64,000 nt of DNA from Tribonema minus (taxonomy: Eukaryota; Sar; Xanthophyceae; Tribonematales; Tribonemataceae), in the NCBI GenBank assembly GCA_017506865.1, contig JAFCMP010000323.1:930001-994000 (forward strand), given 5' to 3'. The notes beneath the pieces are model-generated. The model saw nothing but the letters and a program-made list of their open reading frames with translations, had not been told where the DNA came from and did no database searches. Below, piece after piece: positions 12,311-26,500 of this stretch; the first letter of the stretch is position 1; every line of letters starts with the position of its first letter. The translations under genes were made by a program, and so were the position numbers.

Positions 12311-12774
12311 CTAGTAGCACCAGAAGGACCGCAGCGCGCTGCCGCTTGAGCCACGGGCTTGTCTGCCGCCGCTGCCGCTACTGCTGCCGCTGCTGCCGCC
12401 ACTGCCGCTGCCGCTGCTGCCGCCTCCGGTGCCGCACCTGCGCACACGGTGATGGCTCAGGCTGCCGCTGCTGCTGCCGCTGCTGCTGCTGCTGCCGCCG
12501 CCGCCGCCACCGCCGCCGCCTCCGCCGCCGTCGCTGCCGCCGCCGCCGCCGCCGCCGCCGCCTCCGCCGCCGTCGCTGCCGCCGCCACCGCCGCCGCCTC
12601 CAGGCAACTGCCAGTGGGTAGGAATGCACCGGATCTCAATGCCCCAGCGCCTGACCCTGGCGGGCTGCGAAGTTGGCAGCTCTAGTGCTGCACCGTTAAA
12701 CGGTGCGCTGGCGGCGGCGGCGACTGCGGCGGCGGCGTTGGTGGCGGCGGCGGCGGCGGCGGCGGTCGCGGCGA

Positions 12775-12811
<37 letters not shown>

Positions 12812-13799
12812 GGCGGCGGCGGCGGCGGAAGCAGCGGCAGCGGCCTCCGCCGCGGCCGGCCAGTCGCACTCGTCGGCAGTGTGCCGCACCGGCGCAGCAG
12901 CCAGCTGCAGCGGCGGCGTCGGATGCGGCGGCGGCGGCGGCGCATGCACGCCGAGCGCTGCCGCTGCCGCCGCCGCCGCCGCCGCCAGGTCCGCGGCGCG
13001 CGCGAAGCGGTTCGCGGCGTACGCGTCGAGGCAGACGGTGGCGGCGCCGCGGCCGAAGAGCCCGACCTCGTACGCTGCGAGCTGCGCCATGAAGGCGGGC
13101 CGCGGGCTCGCGGATGGGCGGCGCGCCTGCACGTGCGCGAGCGCCGCCGCGAGCGGCCAGCGCTGGCTGCGCATGAGGTACGCGATGGCGAGCGCGGCGG
13201 AGCGGCTGCGGGGAAAGGGGGGGCGGGGGGGAGGGGGGAGACGGGGGTGAGATGATCAAAGGAATCGTAAGGCCAAGAGACAGGGTTATTAATACCCTCT
13301 AATTTTGACAGTAATTGGCCCACAGAACTTCGTCCAAGCGAACTTCAAGTACATGTTGCAAGGGGGACGTTTTTTTTGTGCCGGGGGTGCACACGGCTGC
13401 TGCCTGAAAAACCCGCGGCGCCAGCATGACCATGGCGTGACTGCCGCTTCTGTGATCAGACAATACCTGTGTCCGCTAGTCTCACCTTATGCCCGCGGTG
13501 CAGTGTACCAAGCAAACACCTCCGAGGGTTCGAGCATGCTCAATCGCCGCTGCGACACCCTCGAAGCAGTGCGAGATGCACTGTCTCTCGCTGTCTTCGA
13601 GGCCGAGCTGCACGTACACAAGCTCTTCGGGGTAGAAGTTGGGACAGCTGCGCGTGCAGTTGATGACGATGACTATGCGAAGCTGCCTCATGGCTTCCAG
13701 ATCTGCAGCCAAGGTCGCCGAGGCTACCACAAGGTAGTCCAAAATAGAACTCGAGTCCGTCGCAGTGTCAAGATCCAGACGCAAGCCGCGACGAGTCAT
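12311..13799 (-). CDS. Dual-specificity protein phosphatase
   Basis: Two exons: 13799-13486 and 13205-12311, 402 residues including the predicted Met at 13799. Splicing (ATAAG then GTGAGA; CCCCGCAG then CCGCTCC) rebuilds the catalytic loop HCTAGISRS, a perfect HCxxGxxRS signature split by the intron. The fold starts at about residue 19 (SILDYLVVASATLAADLEAM), the general-acid Asp is in LGLEDSERQ, and AYLMRSQRWPLAAALAHVQ then RRPSASPRPAF is the usual DSP helix after the loop. After the domain come long Ala, then Gly and Ser runs encoded by GCN/GGN repeats, ending at 12311. Known role of the family: dephosphorylation of phospho-Ser/Thr/Tyr substrates, often MAP kinases; substrate here unknown. 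The open frame extends upstream of Met 13799, so a longer N-terminus is possible. Confidence 0.85.
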
Positions 13800-14639
13800 G
13801 GGGCCACCTTGCGCTACCGTCGTCGGCGCTGCGACGCGCGAGCACGCGAGGCAGCTATAGTTCCGGCTGCGTTCAACTCGACGCAGCGCCTGCTGCAACA
13901 GGCGGTGGTTTGAGATGGTCGGCTGGGTATTGCGGGAGCCGATGTACTCTTGATTTAGCAGCTGGCGCTCGTGCACCCGCACCCATGTGTGTCACGCAAT
14001 GTTGGCAACAACCAAACACACACACACACAGGATCTCATCTCGAGCGCTTGGTGATGTTGACTCAAAGGCCGACGTCAAAGGCCGGGAGGAAGGGCCTCG
14101 AGGGTCACGTGCGTACCCGCCGCTTTGCCCTCGCCTGCGCGACGACTATACATAGTCGATCGTGTCGCCACTGCATCGCTTGGTGCACAGCAGTGCGGCG
14201 CTCTCCGTCTCATCAACTGTGAGTGCCGCGTTGGTAATGTTGCTGCCAAGAAAAGTACGACTGAGGGTGACATTTTGCAAATGAATGACTGCATGCATGT
14301 CTATCGATATCAGCAAAGAATGTCAGCAAGCCAAGGGGAACTCTGCAAGCAGACTTGTGTGCCAGCCCAGCGCAAGGTGCTCTCTCTCGATGCGTATTTC
14401 ACTGCCTTTCTAGCCATCTTTTCATCATGCTTTTGAGGGCAGGACGAGCGCCGCCGCCGCCCGCCGGCATCGCGAGGAGCAACATTGAGAGAGCAACATT
14501 TACATTGAAAAAAATCCGGTGCATTCCTCGAACAGCATGCCGGCAGGCCAACAGTGGACAATGCTTCGTAAAGAGTTGTGACGCGGAGAGTCAGTCGAAA
14601 AGGCAGGCGATCGAACTGGCTGATCGAGTGAAGTCACCT

Positions 14640-14960
14640 CATGGGGGGGGGGGTAGGTTTAGGAGAGGGTTTGGGGGTCCAGCGTGCTGGTATGGTATGG
14701 CATGGTATGGATGGCATATATGCATAGAGTCCCATGTGTCACTATGCTGCTGAAAGTACCACAAGGCGATGCCATTTGGGTTCAGCGTTATGGACCATAC
14801 CATAGAGGCCAATGGCGTCAACCCGTCACCATGTTGCTGAAAACCCGGGTACCCCCACAAGGTGATGCCATTTGGGTTCAGCGCAATGGACCATAGCATA
14901 GAGGCCAATGACGTCAACCCAATGACTATGCTGCTGGAAGTACCACAAGGCGATGCATTT
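14640..14960. repeat. Tandem repeat of about 95-115 bases
   Basis: Three units sharing GATGCCATTTGGGTTCAGCG, GGACCATA(C/G)CATAGAGGCCAATG and a CTATGCTGCTG(A/G)AAGTACCACAAGG segment. Copy boundaries are not at a recognised exon. The whole stretch 13800-16390 otherwise shows no supported gene; 16230-16380 has C-rich runs and a short local duplication (TGCTATGCCAAACAAG / TGCTACGCCAAATGG). Confidence 0.7.
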
Positions 14961-16394
14961 GTGTGATCGTCATTGCAAGGTGGCAAACCTCGATCTTGTT
15001 GGCTGAAAACTTTGCATCGTCACAGATTCTCGTGGTTTTTCGCGCTCTTGAGGCAAGCATCAAAAAACACTGAAAGTAGACTACTTCATAAAGCTGAAGC
15101 ATGCACCTTGAAGTTTCAGTGTGGAGTGTCTGCATTGCAGCAATGTTCGACAGGCAATGTGAGTGATTCAAACATGCACGCTCATAGCACATTTCATGGC
15201 AGAATGTGGCACAAAGCCCATCAATGAGGTATGATGCGGCTGAAAGTCGGTATGCGGCCGTGACCCTCTCAGGCTGGTGTCGTGCCGTTGCACATCGTGC
15301 GCACAGGAATCAGTCATGCACTTGTGTGTGGCCCACCCCGGTTTCTACCGACGAAAAGACAACTGGCAGTCCTGCACTTCAAGTGCCAACCTCAACTAGG
15401 GCATGTTCCCTGACTGCGCAACAGCGCCACATTGTGGCACCTGCAAACGGCAATGGCTTGAACCACCAAAACGCCTGGAGCAAGAGCAACGGCCAACAGT
15501 TCAAAGCTGGCTGAAAACTTGCCTGCTTACATTACATGCATGCGGCAACGTCTATAGGCCAGCCTCCCTGCCATGATGTACGCTTCAATGCAATTGTCGA
15601 CAACATGTTGGCTGTTGGCAAGTGGCACTTCATATGTATGGCCAATGTGCAGAGAGTTTGGGCAAGTTTCTGAAAGATGAAGTTGTTCCAAAAGCTTGGT
15701 ACGCAGTAAACGCCAATCGGAAACACGCAGCGTTTTCAGCAAACACCCGCAACGTCCAGATAGTGCGCACATGATTTGGCAAGCGCCCTTGACCAGCAAA
15801 ATGACGCCTTTAACAGGAAGCGGCCAATATGGTAAGGCGCACGAAGGCCTAACTTCAGCGACCTTAAATACCGACACGCGAGTGAGCTGCACATCACTGA
15901 CATGTCACACAATTCGCATACATCGGACAGAACTATTCTATTGGCGTCAGCGTAGCGGCTTCCATCGCCATCAGCGATTGATGCGGCGCTCAAGTGCCAG
16001 CTGCCGCTCCGCAGATGAAGCTTTGATGTCAACGTGAGCGAACAAGCACAACCATGACAACATGATCTGCCCAGCTGCGAGTGTTAGCATCGTCGCCGGC
16101 GATCTTGTTAACCGCAGGCGCTGCACACCAGTGGGGGTTGACCCGGTGCTGGTGTTCGTCTTGGGGGCCAGCGGTAGGCGACGCCTACGCATCAAACGCG
16201 CATCGCAGATCGACAAGAGGGAGGGGGCGGGGGGGCTGCTATGCCAAACAAGTCTCGCAAAGGGCCCTGACCCCCCTCCTTGCTGGCAATGGCTGCTACG
16301 CCAAATGGTTCTAGCAAGGGCCCCCGACCCCCCCCAACCCCCCACCCCTTAACCGATCAGTTGAGGGCCTAGCCCCCCCCAGCCCGCCCTCGGC

Positions 16395-16465
16395 GCATCG
16401 CGCAACGCGTCAGGCGCGCGGCGCTCACTACTGGTGCTTCGCCCTGAGGTCGTGGTACGCCTTCG
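16395..16465 (-). repeat. Copy of the FAD monooxygenase terminal exon end, beyond the stop
   Basis: On the minus strand this reads (K)AYHDLRAKHQ and a TAG stop, matching the end of the last exon at 16615 (TAYAELRAKHQ, TAG) plus some 3' flank, about 180 bases further on. It shows that the exon-edge copying also acts at the outer end of a terminal exon where no splice donor exists. Confidence 0.75.
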
Positions 16466-16614
16466 TGACTGACGTCATCTGGTATGACTCAGCCCCGGGC
16501 AGCGTGACACCCTCCACGCTGGCTCATACACTCTCCTCGACCGAGCCAGACTCCCCCCCCCCCAGTGCTGCTGCACTTCACGCGCATGGCAGCAACGCGT
16601 CAAGCGCGCGCTCG

Positions 16615-19600
16615 CTACTGGTGCTTCGCCCGCAGCTCGGCGTACGCCGTCAGCCACGGGCGCGCGTCGAAGACGTTCGCCGCGCGCAGCTTGCGCTGCA
16701 TGACGCCTACCGGCAGCAAGCGCAGCACCGCGTCGCGCAGCGGCGGCGCCAGTTGGCCTATGCGCATCTGCTTGTAGGACTCGGCGTGGATGCGCGCTGT
16801 GTGCGCGCGGCGCGCGCGCTCGTACCTGCACGCATGCGTACATACATACCCACCCGCAGGCGCCGCGCGATCATTAGTCAAATGAAATCATTCATGATTC
16901 GTGGTGGAGAGAACCAGGTGCTTTGGCCTGTCGGGGTGAGGGGCCACGAGGTCACTGTGTTGCGCGTCGCAGTGCAGAGAACATCCATCTATCAGACCAT
17001 TTGAAGCACAGCCTATACAAATAAGGCATACTCTAGGTACACCGTGTGAGCGGCGCGTAGGGATAGAAGGCCTCCGTGTGACTGTCAGGCGGGCCCCACT
17101 TGCGCCGTAGCTGCACCATAAGAGCCAGAACATGCAAATACCAACAATCAGGTCAAGCATAGCCTACTTGTGTCTAAGGTATACTCTAGGATACACGGCG
17201 TGAGCGGTGCTTGGTGGCGACTTACTGATAGAAAGCCTCCACGTGGCCGTTAACTGGTCCCCAAAGCGCCGCAGCAGCACCATAAGAGCCAGAACATGAA
17301 AAAACTAACAATCAGGCCACTTGAAGCATAGCCAATACACCAAACGTATGCTCAGAATACACCATGCGGCGCGTAGTGGCAACTTACTGGTAGAGGGCCT
17401 CGACGTGCAGTCAGGCTGGTCCCAGTAGCGCCGCAGCACAAATAATATTGTTGAATATTAGAACCCAACATCAAAACCCAACAATCAGGCCAGTTGAAAT
17501 ATAGCCTGTACTTACCAAGTACACTCTAGAATACACAGTGTGAGCGGCGCATGATGGTAAGTTACTGGTAGAAGGCCTCCACGTGACCGTTGGGCAGGTC
17601 CCAGTAGCGCCGCAGCGGCACCATATATAACAGTACACATAAAGAATCCAATAATCAAGCCACTTTAAGTACAGCCATACCTCTCTACGGCACATTCTGA
17701 ATACATCAGTTGAGCAATGCTTGGTGGTGACTCACTGGTAGAAAGCCTCCACGTGGCCGTCAGGCTGGTCCCAGTAACGGCGCAGCAGCGCCATAAGAAA
17801 ACAGAACATGGAGCATCCAATAATCAGGCCAGTTGAAGTACTATGTATATGTAGTCATACACCCAAAGTATGCCCTAAATACACCATGTAAGCGGCGCAT
17901 AATGGTGACTTACTGGTAAAAAGCCTCCACGTGGCCGTCGGGCTGGTCCCAGTAGCGCCGCAGCAGCACCGCCAGCACGAACGCGTCCTCTATGGCCATG
18001 CACGCGCCCTGACCATTGTTGGGCGTCACGGCGTGGCACGCGTCTGCGCAAGTAGGGTTAGGTTTAGAGTTAGGGTAAGGGCTCACGTGACGCGCAGGCA
18101 AGGGGTGTGTCATCACTAGAGCTAGCTATTTTTCTCCTTTGCTGCTGTTGTTCAGTTTCTAATCTGCATGAATCAAAACAGTAGTGTACTCTTGAAGTGT
18201 ACTGCAGGGGTTTGATCTTGGCGTCGCGGCGCAGATGGGAGCGCGGCGCAGATGGGAGCTAGATCACATGCCTGCGCATAGTTAGGGTCAGGATAGGGGT
18301 TACAACACACACGCAGCACGCATGCTGGTGTGTGTGTGGGGGGGGGGCATTGCTGTTGGCGTCAGCAGTCGCAGCGGCGCGCATGGGGTCACGGCGCGAA
18401 GCATGACCGCAGAATGTACGAGAGCGGCATTTTCACGGCGGTTGTATTGCAGCGGAGTGAAGAGCTCGTTGCTCAGGGTTAGAGTTGGGGTTGGGATTAC
18501 TGAGCCGTGTGACCACCTCCGATGGACAGCATGGAACTTCAACTGTTTCCGCTGATGTGCCTAGCAAAGGCAGCATTTCATTGAAGGTGGCGATGCAGTT
18601 CCGCAGCACCTTTGTTGCAGTGAGCGACGAGCTCGTTGCTTAGGGTTAGGGTTAGAATTACGGTTACTGAGCCGTGTGGGCGGCACCTCCGATGGACAGC
18701 ACGAAACCTCAACTGTTTCCGCTGATGTGTCTAGCAAAGGCAGCAGGTCACATCGAAGATGTAGATGCAATTTTGAAGCGGTTTTGTTGCAGTGAAGTGA
18801 AGAGCTTGCAACTCATGGTTAGGGTCAAGGTTAGGGTTACTGAGCCGTGTGGCGCGCACCTCCAATGAGCGTCACCCTGCTGGTGCTCCAGCGCGGCAGT
18901 GGCGCCCTGTCCTGGATGCTGCAGAGAGGGAGGCACGCGCGCGCCGGCACACACAGGCGAGAGAAAGAAGCCGAGCTGAGAAACGTGAGCATGAGACATG
19001 CTTTCAGCAGTTATGAGAGGGTTCAGGGACTGAGTCGCACTGAATCGACGGCTCGAGTTGAAGTGCACACTTGAAGAGCACACTCGCAGTGCACGCGCTA
19101 CGGCATCACACAGCGCGCAGTGCGCTGCCTGCGACTCAGTACTGCTCGCATCACACAAAACACAGGCAGCTGGTCTGGCAGAGCAACCCGCAACATCAAC
19201 ATACACTTGGAATCACGCCGATGGGCTGATATCTTAAGAATACTTCCAGGTTTTGGTTTGCAAGCACCTGGTCAAAAATCTACAGGGGGGACAGGCCTCC
19301 GAACTTGTACTTTTTGCAAAGAGTCCACAAAAAAGGAAGCAGCACGTGCATCGCAACTTGACTGGTACCATGAGTAAGCGTAGGCACGTAGCCGCAGCAG
19401 AGTACTAGCTGGTAGGCCAGCATAGAACGGATGCCCTTTACAACCACCAGCGCTTGGCCGCACTAGAGCAGAAAGTCCACACAGCACGAGGGACAGATGG
19501 CGCAGCAGAAAGAGACCTACTGGACGAGCAAGCGGAGACCATGCATGCTCTGCAGGCTCAGGCTGTGCAAGCAAACGGCGCCACTGCTCCCACACTGGAA

Positions 19601-22600
19601 AAAGCTGCGATGGCGAGTGGCAGACAACGCTCCGCGCTAGTGCGGGGCGGTGTGCCCCACATTTTTTCATCGCTCCGTCAAGGAGGCTTCCAATGGGAAG
19701 ACCATAAGAATGGATCGGCGCGCGTTGTAACACCGCTAAAAAGCTGCAGCTGCCGTTTTGCATCCAAAAGTGATACCAGGCACACAAACACAAGCGTATG
19801 AATGGGAACTCCAACACATTACTGACCTTAACCCTAACCCATTGCGCTGCTGTACCTGTGCTTGGATACGCCGCGCGTTGATTCATTCTTGACGCATTGC
19901 GATGATGATCGCTTCAATGTCGTGAGCAACTGCAGCACCTGTGCTTGTGTATGCCAGAACCGCAACTCTTGCTCATAGTTTCATTCTTAACCTATCGCGG
20001 TCACGATCGTTGCAATGTCATTAGCCAACTGCAGTACCTGTGCCTGGATATGCCGCACATTGATTCATCCATTCAATTCAAAACATATCGCGATCGTGAT
20101 GGCTTGACCTATCAATACCGTGATCGCTGCAATGTCAGTAGCCAACTGCAAGTATCTGTGCTTATGTATTCCTTGCGGGTTGTGCGCCGCGAACGTGCGC
20201 AGCAACATTTCATCACCGTCTGTGAAAATTTTCAACGATGGAGCATTCATCCCGCCCAGTCAACGGCTTGAGTCGCAGCGCACGCACCGCTGAAATCCAA
20301 CAGCGCGCCAGCGCACACACTTGAAAGCATATGCTCTGCACAGTACCTGTGCTTGTATATGCCTTGCGGGTTGTGCGCCGCGAATGTGCGCAGCGGCTCC
20401 GGCCACGTTTCGTGCGGCGACGCGTCACCCGTCGACACCATCTGCGCCACGGCAACAGCGTTAACAGTTCGATATAAAATAAGCTATTCACGCCATGCGC
20501 GCGCGCGCATGGCGTTAGCACATGATGAAGTCGTGGATAGGAAGGACTGCCAATGAAGACGAGAAGTTTGCTTGAATATATGTGGTGGCGCGTCGCCCGT
20601 CGACACCATCTGCACCACGACCAAGGCGACAATAATACAACGCGCGCGCGCAGGCATGGCGTGACAGCGCAGCGCTCAGCACATGTTCAAGTTGAGTTTA
20701 CCATCTGCGCCGCAGCAACAGCGTTTACGAATATTTACGGCACGCGCGCGCACGCATGGCGTGACAGTGCACGCGGTCAGCGCACGCTGAGGGTGCGTCT
20801 AGGCAGGTCTGCCAAGGAAGTCAAGGAATTCGCTCCTGCATGTCTTTGGAACAATGCATTTGGCAGATCTGCGCGAATCTGCACGGCGACGAAAAGGGTG
20901 GGTACAGCACGCGCGCGCATGGCGTGACAGCGCAGCGCGCAGCACATGTTCAAGGTGAGGCTGAGTCATGCGGAGTGCTGACACTGACTGTTCCAGACAT
21001 GGTGATTGCGCGCCTGGTTCTCGACGATCACTTTCAGCAATGCATGCACTGTCCGCAACTCACGTGTCGGCTGGAGTTGCTTGAGTGTCATGTTTGGCGC
21101 TCTGTGAGCTCTAACCCTTCTAAGTGAACCCTGACCCTGACCCTAACCCTGACCCTAATCCTAAAGCAGCGCTCAGACCGCCAGCACTTACGACGTCCCC
21201 TCAGCAACGCGCGTTATGTTCGCACGCAGGCAACGCGAGTGACTGCGCGCAGGCAGAGGCAAAGGTTACAGAGAGAGCAGTTACCTGTCTGACAAAACAG
21301 TTCCCCAAGGTGCAGTCACCTGTTTGACGCACCAGCCCTAACCCTAACCCGAACCCTAACCCCAAGAGATCATGCAGTGCTGCACGCAGTGGATGCACCA
21401 TCCACAAAGCTCCACAGAGAGACTGTTACCTGTTTGACGAACCAGTAGCCCGTGGTGCGAGTGGCGTCAATGTGCCAACCCTAACCCTAACCTCAACCCT
21501 AACTTCAAAGCAGCGCTCCGACCGCCAGCACTTCCGTCGTCCCTCAGCAACGCATTCTATGTTCACACGCAGGCAACGCGAGTGACCCCGCGCAGGCAGG
21601 GCAGCGGTTACGTTTGTGACCCGCTGGACTCGCCTGACAGGTGAAGTTGGTGTTTTACAAGTGAACTTAGAGTTCATATGAAGTTCAACAACATCAACAT
21701 CGAGGTTCTTGTTCAAAAGGAGTTTGCAGTCATGGAGTTGAAGATTATTCTTGGACTATCATACTCGTTGGAGAGTGCAGTTACCTGCTTGACGAACCAG
21801 TACCCCGTGGTGCGCGTGGCGTCAATGTAGCCCCACGAGTAGCGGATGCCATCGCCATAGACGATGGACATACTGGATGCAAAGGCAGTTACAGACGGGC
21901 ATGTAGGTAAAGATTCACAGAGAGGGTGGGTAAATTCACAGAGAGGGCAGGTCAGGAGTCACAGATAGGGTAGGTATGCTGTTGCCGTAGACGGCCATCT
22001 TCAGAGATGCTGCACGCGGCCGCAATGACATACGGGTATGTAGGTAAGGAATCACAGAGAGGGCAGGTAAAAATCACAGAGAGGGTAGGTCTGAAGTCAC
22101 GGAGACGGTAGGTATGCTGTTGCCGTTAACGATGGAGATGCTGCACGCGGCTGCTATGACAGACGGGCATGTAGGTAAGGAATCACAGAGAGCATATGTA
22201 GATATGCTGTGGCCGTAGACGATGGACATGCTGCACGCAGCCGCAACGACATACGGGTATGCAGTTGGCGGAAGGCATTTATTTACTTTGACGGCTTACC
22301 ACACCTTGTCACCTAGAGCTCTACAATCTTTTGATTCTACTTTTCCCATGTAGGGTATGAATCACAGCGAGGGTAGTAGGTATGCTGTTGCCGTAGACTA
22401 TGGACATGCTGCACGCGGCCGCAATGACAGACGCGTATGTAGGTAAGGATTCACAGGGAGGGTAGATAGAAATCACAGAGAGGGTAGGTCAGGAATCAGT
22501 GATTCCGAATCACAGAGAGGGTAGGAATGCCGTCGCCATAGACTATGGACATGCTTAGGGTTGGCACATTGCGTATATTTGGATTTTGCATACCCGCATA

Positions 22601-23522
22601 TATACGTATTTTTGGCGTACAATACGTATATACTGCGTATATTAGCGTATCTGACAAAGCCAAATCTCGCTACGACGACTTGTCGTCTTTAGATTTCTCT
22701 GAAACCAGGTGCATTCGAACGGGCTCAGGGTGCTGATTACAGACATGCAGACACTAGAAATAATTGCCTTCATAAAGTGTCATCAGAGCAACACTTGAAG
22801 TGTGGGATTTTCTTGAAGTTGGCCGAAATGCCAAAAGAAGCTTGGTTACGGCCTGAGTGCGCCGACCGCATGGTGCCGCTGAAAAGCTGCGCCTCGTCAG
22901 AGGGCAGCGTGTCTGTCAGCATGTGCAGCGACTCCCTTCCCATCGTCCTCTTCCACATCACCGACAGAACAAGCCGTGAAGGCTCATGCAGGCTCTGCTG
23001 GCCAGGTGCGAAGCTGCCTGAGCCACTGAATTGCCAAGTTCAGGCTGTGCAGGCGCCTTCTGTGGCTTGAGACCACCGCTCAGCCCTGCCTTTCCGCTTC
23101 TGGCCCCCAGATAGCCCTAGCCACCTTACCCTTGGCATGCGCTGGGCCACGGGCAGCGCTCGTGAGCACCACAGCGGTGCAAAAGCGTATACGCGAATAT
23201 ACGCCCCGTTTCGGCGTCTACGCGTATATATACGCGTATGTACCAATATACCGTATATATACTATCTACGCACGTGCCAACCCTAGACATGCTGCACGCG
23301 GCCGCAATGACAGACGGGTATGTAGGTAAGGAATCACGAAGAGGGTAGGTATGCTGTTGCCGTAAACAATGTACGTGCTGCACGCAGCCGCAATGACAGA
23401 CGGGGTACATAGGTAAGGAATCAACAAAGAGGCGTAGGCATCAACAGATGGGTAGGTAAGCAAAAGCAATGAACAGATGGGTAGGTACAAACAGTTGGGT
23501 ATGCAAACAACCCCCCCCTCCA

Positions 23523-23553
<31 letters not shown>

Positions 23554-26500
23554 GCGCGCACCTACAGACAATGACTCGCCTGTTGGACTTATTGAGCTCG
23601 TTGGCTTCAAACATGTCGCTGAGCGCTGACCCCGGCCGCCTACGTACCTACCCCTCCCCCCCCCCCCCCGTCATGAAGAACACGTACCTGTTGGGCTTGT
23701 TGAGCTCGTTGGCCTCAAATATGTCGCTGAGCGCTGAACCCGGCTGCCCGCCGCGCAGGTCTACCACGCCCCTGCGGTTACACAAACGCAGCAAACATCT
23801 CAACAATCAGTATGTCGACACTCATAGCACAAGCTCCAACGGCGCAGAATCAGCGCTGTTGACCTTGAGAGTCGTGAGAGGGTCACGCAGGGTCACGGAT
23901 GCTGGATTTTTGAATGTGCTGACACTAATGGCAAATGCGAATGGCGGCGCATAATCAGCACTGTTGGCCTTGAGGGCTGTGAAAGGGTCACACGTGTTAT
24001 TGGCGCTGCACGTCTGAATGCGCTGGCGCGAAGGGGAAATCAGCATCGCGCGGTCGATTGACGGCGGCGCATCGCGCGATGCTGCGGCAGCCATCTACCC
24101 CTGACCCGAACACATCTGACCCTGGCCCTAACCCTAACCCTAACTAGCGTTGTATGTGGACTGAGCGATGAGCACAGCGACCACGAGAACCCTTTCGGCA
24201 CTGGCTGCACGCCTGTATGAAACTTGGGGCAAGCAGCAACAAACCATGGCGCTGTCTCCATACGCGCCAGCGGCAAGCCTGCAGCCGTTGCGAACGCTAA
24301 CCCTAATGCTAACCCTAGCCCTAACCCTAAAAAGACGCACCCTAAGAAGACGCTCCCGTGCTCGGTTGCAGCGTCGCTGCGCTCTGCCTGCCGGCGACGC
24401 GAAGCCTAACCCCAACCTTGACCCTAACCCTAAACCTAAGCCTAACCCTAACCCTTACCCAAAGCAGGCGCTTACAGTGGGCATCACATACGGCTCGAGA
24501 GGAAGAAAGGCGGCACAAGGTAGAGAGTTGATGCTGACTGAGACGCACTCAGCTTGCCCTGTCATCACGCCTAGTGGCGAGCGCAGCCCCGTCTCTGATC
24601 CTAACCCTGATGTGAATGCTAACACCGGCACTGACTTACTAAGAGTCCTTGCCGACACTTGCCCCACCCCAACTTTGACTCTAATTGATGGGGCACCTTC
24701 ACGCTCAGCAGACACTTGCCCGTAGCAGACCTCGCGGCCATCGAAAACGCCTGCGTCCGTGCGTGTCTGCGCACGACTCGAGCCCCAGCTTAGGGTTAGG
24801 GTTACACAGACCCCGCCCCGAACTGACACGGCGCAGCACGTCTCCGCAGGCGCTTGCCTGCGGCAAATCTCGCCACCGCCACGGAGAATCACGTCGCCGT
24901 GCCCGCGCGCGACCTTAACTTTTAAAAGCCTATGCCACCTCAACCCCTAGCCTTCGCATCCGGACCAACCCTTGCCCCTAGCATGCCAGCCGGACCAACT
25001 ACATGACGCTACCGGAACGCTAGCCGTGGCCCTGAATGCCGCAACGCAGCAACAGGACTCAGCAGACACTCAGACCTCGCCGCCGTCGGCGGATATCTCA
25101 ATCTGCGGGCCTGCGCATGACCCTAGTTCTACCACCCAACAACAGCTCTCACCTATGCCTGGCGCCATGTGACTCTGGGACCAGCTTCCTTACCCGACCC
25201 TGACCATAGCCCTAACCCTAACCCCAGAAAATGACACAGCGAGGCTCAGCAGACACTCCTCTATAGCAGACCTCCGCATCTACGACCTGCGCACGACCTT
25301 AACCCTGAGCCTCAGCCACCCCAAACCCCAACCTTAACACCGGCGCCACCCCTTACCATAGCATGCGACCAGGATCAACTGAACAACCCTACTGCAATGC
25401 TCATTTTGATTCTAACCCTTGATGATGTAGCGCAGCAGCACGCCCCAGCAGGCACTCGCCTGTAGCAGACCTCGCCGCCGTCGCGGATCGCAGCGTCGCC
25501 GCGCCCGCTCACGACTTACACCCCACCTCTAGCTCAAACCCTACCTTACCCTTAATGATACAGAGCAGCAAGCACGCCTCAGCAGACACTCGCCTGTAGC
25601 AGACCTCGCCGCCGTCGCGGATCTCGGCGTCGCCGCCCTCCCCCACGACGGCGGCGCGGCACAGGCTGCGGATGCCGTCGGCGCCGACCACCACGCGGCC
25701 GCGAGCGATCGCGCTGCCGTCTGCTGCCTCGGCCTGCAGCGGACGCAAATGAAATCTGATAAGGTGGGACCAATATGACGTTCTGAAGTGGCGCTGCTTC
25801 GACACGCATGCTCGTTTGTGTAATTCAAGCGCGATGGAAGTATTCACTGGCACCGAAAGCATGCAGGCTGCGGATGCCGTCGGCGCCGCCCACCACGCGG
25901 CCGCGCGCAATCGCGCTGCCACCTCCGCCCGCGTGAAATATGACGTAATCAGACGAGGGCGAGCGCAACGATGTTCTGAAGTGGCGCTGCTTCAAGGTGC
26001 CATCGATCATGATAGTTCAAGAGCTGCAGTTGAAGTATGCTCTCGGACCCCGCAGTCGCGCACGATCGCGCTGCCGTCTGCAGCCTCAGCCTGCGGCAGC
26101 CGCAAACGAAGACTGTTGAGGGGAGCGAAGCGACACTACGAACTGGCGCTGCTTCACAGGTGCTGCCGCGCCACCGCTGATCATGATCTACCGCAATAAC
26201 TGTAGTTCAAGTGCGCTCTCAGGCGATCCCGCTGCCGTCTGCTGCCTCCGCCTGCAGCAGACGCAATGGGAATGGTCGCAGACGGGAGCAATATACCTCA
26301 ACTTTGCAAACTACATTGAAGTGTTCACTGGCACCGAAAGCATGCAGGCTGCGGAGGCCTTCGGCGACCACCACCTATGATGACACTTTACTACTGCACT
26401 TCATGAGGTACTTGAAGTATGCCCGCCGCCTGCCGCCCCCGCCTGCGTCAGACGCGACAAGATCGGGCGAGGGGCGAGCAAGCTGACGTTTTGAAGTGGC

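Noticed and set aside
12359-13259. Overlapping plus- and minus-strand frames of Ala, Arg and Pro opposite the phosphatase
   Set aside because: They are shadows of the GCN/GGN runs in phosphatase exon 2, which alone has a domain and closing phases.
17048-17800. CRISPR-like spaced repeats
   Set aside because: Repeat units are copies of exon 9 with its splice donor, and spacers are themselves repeated.
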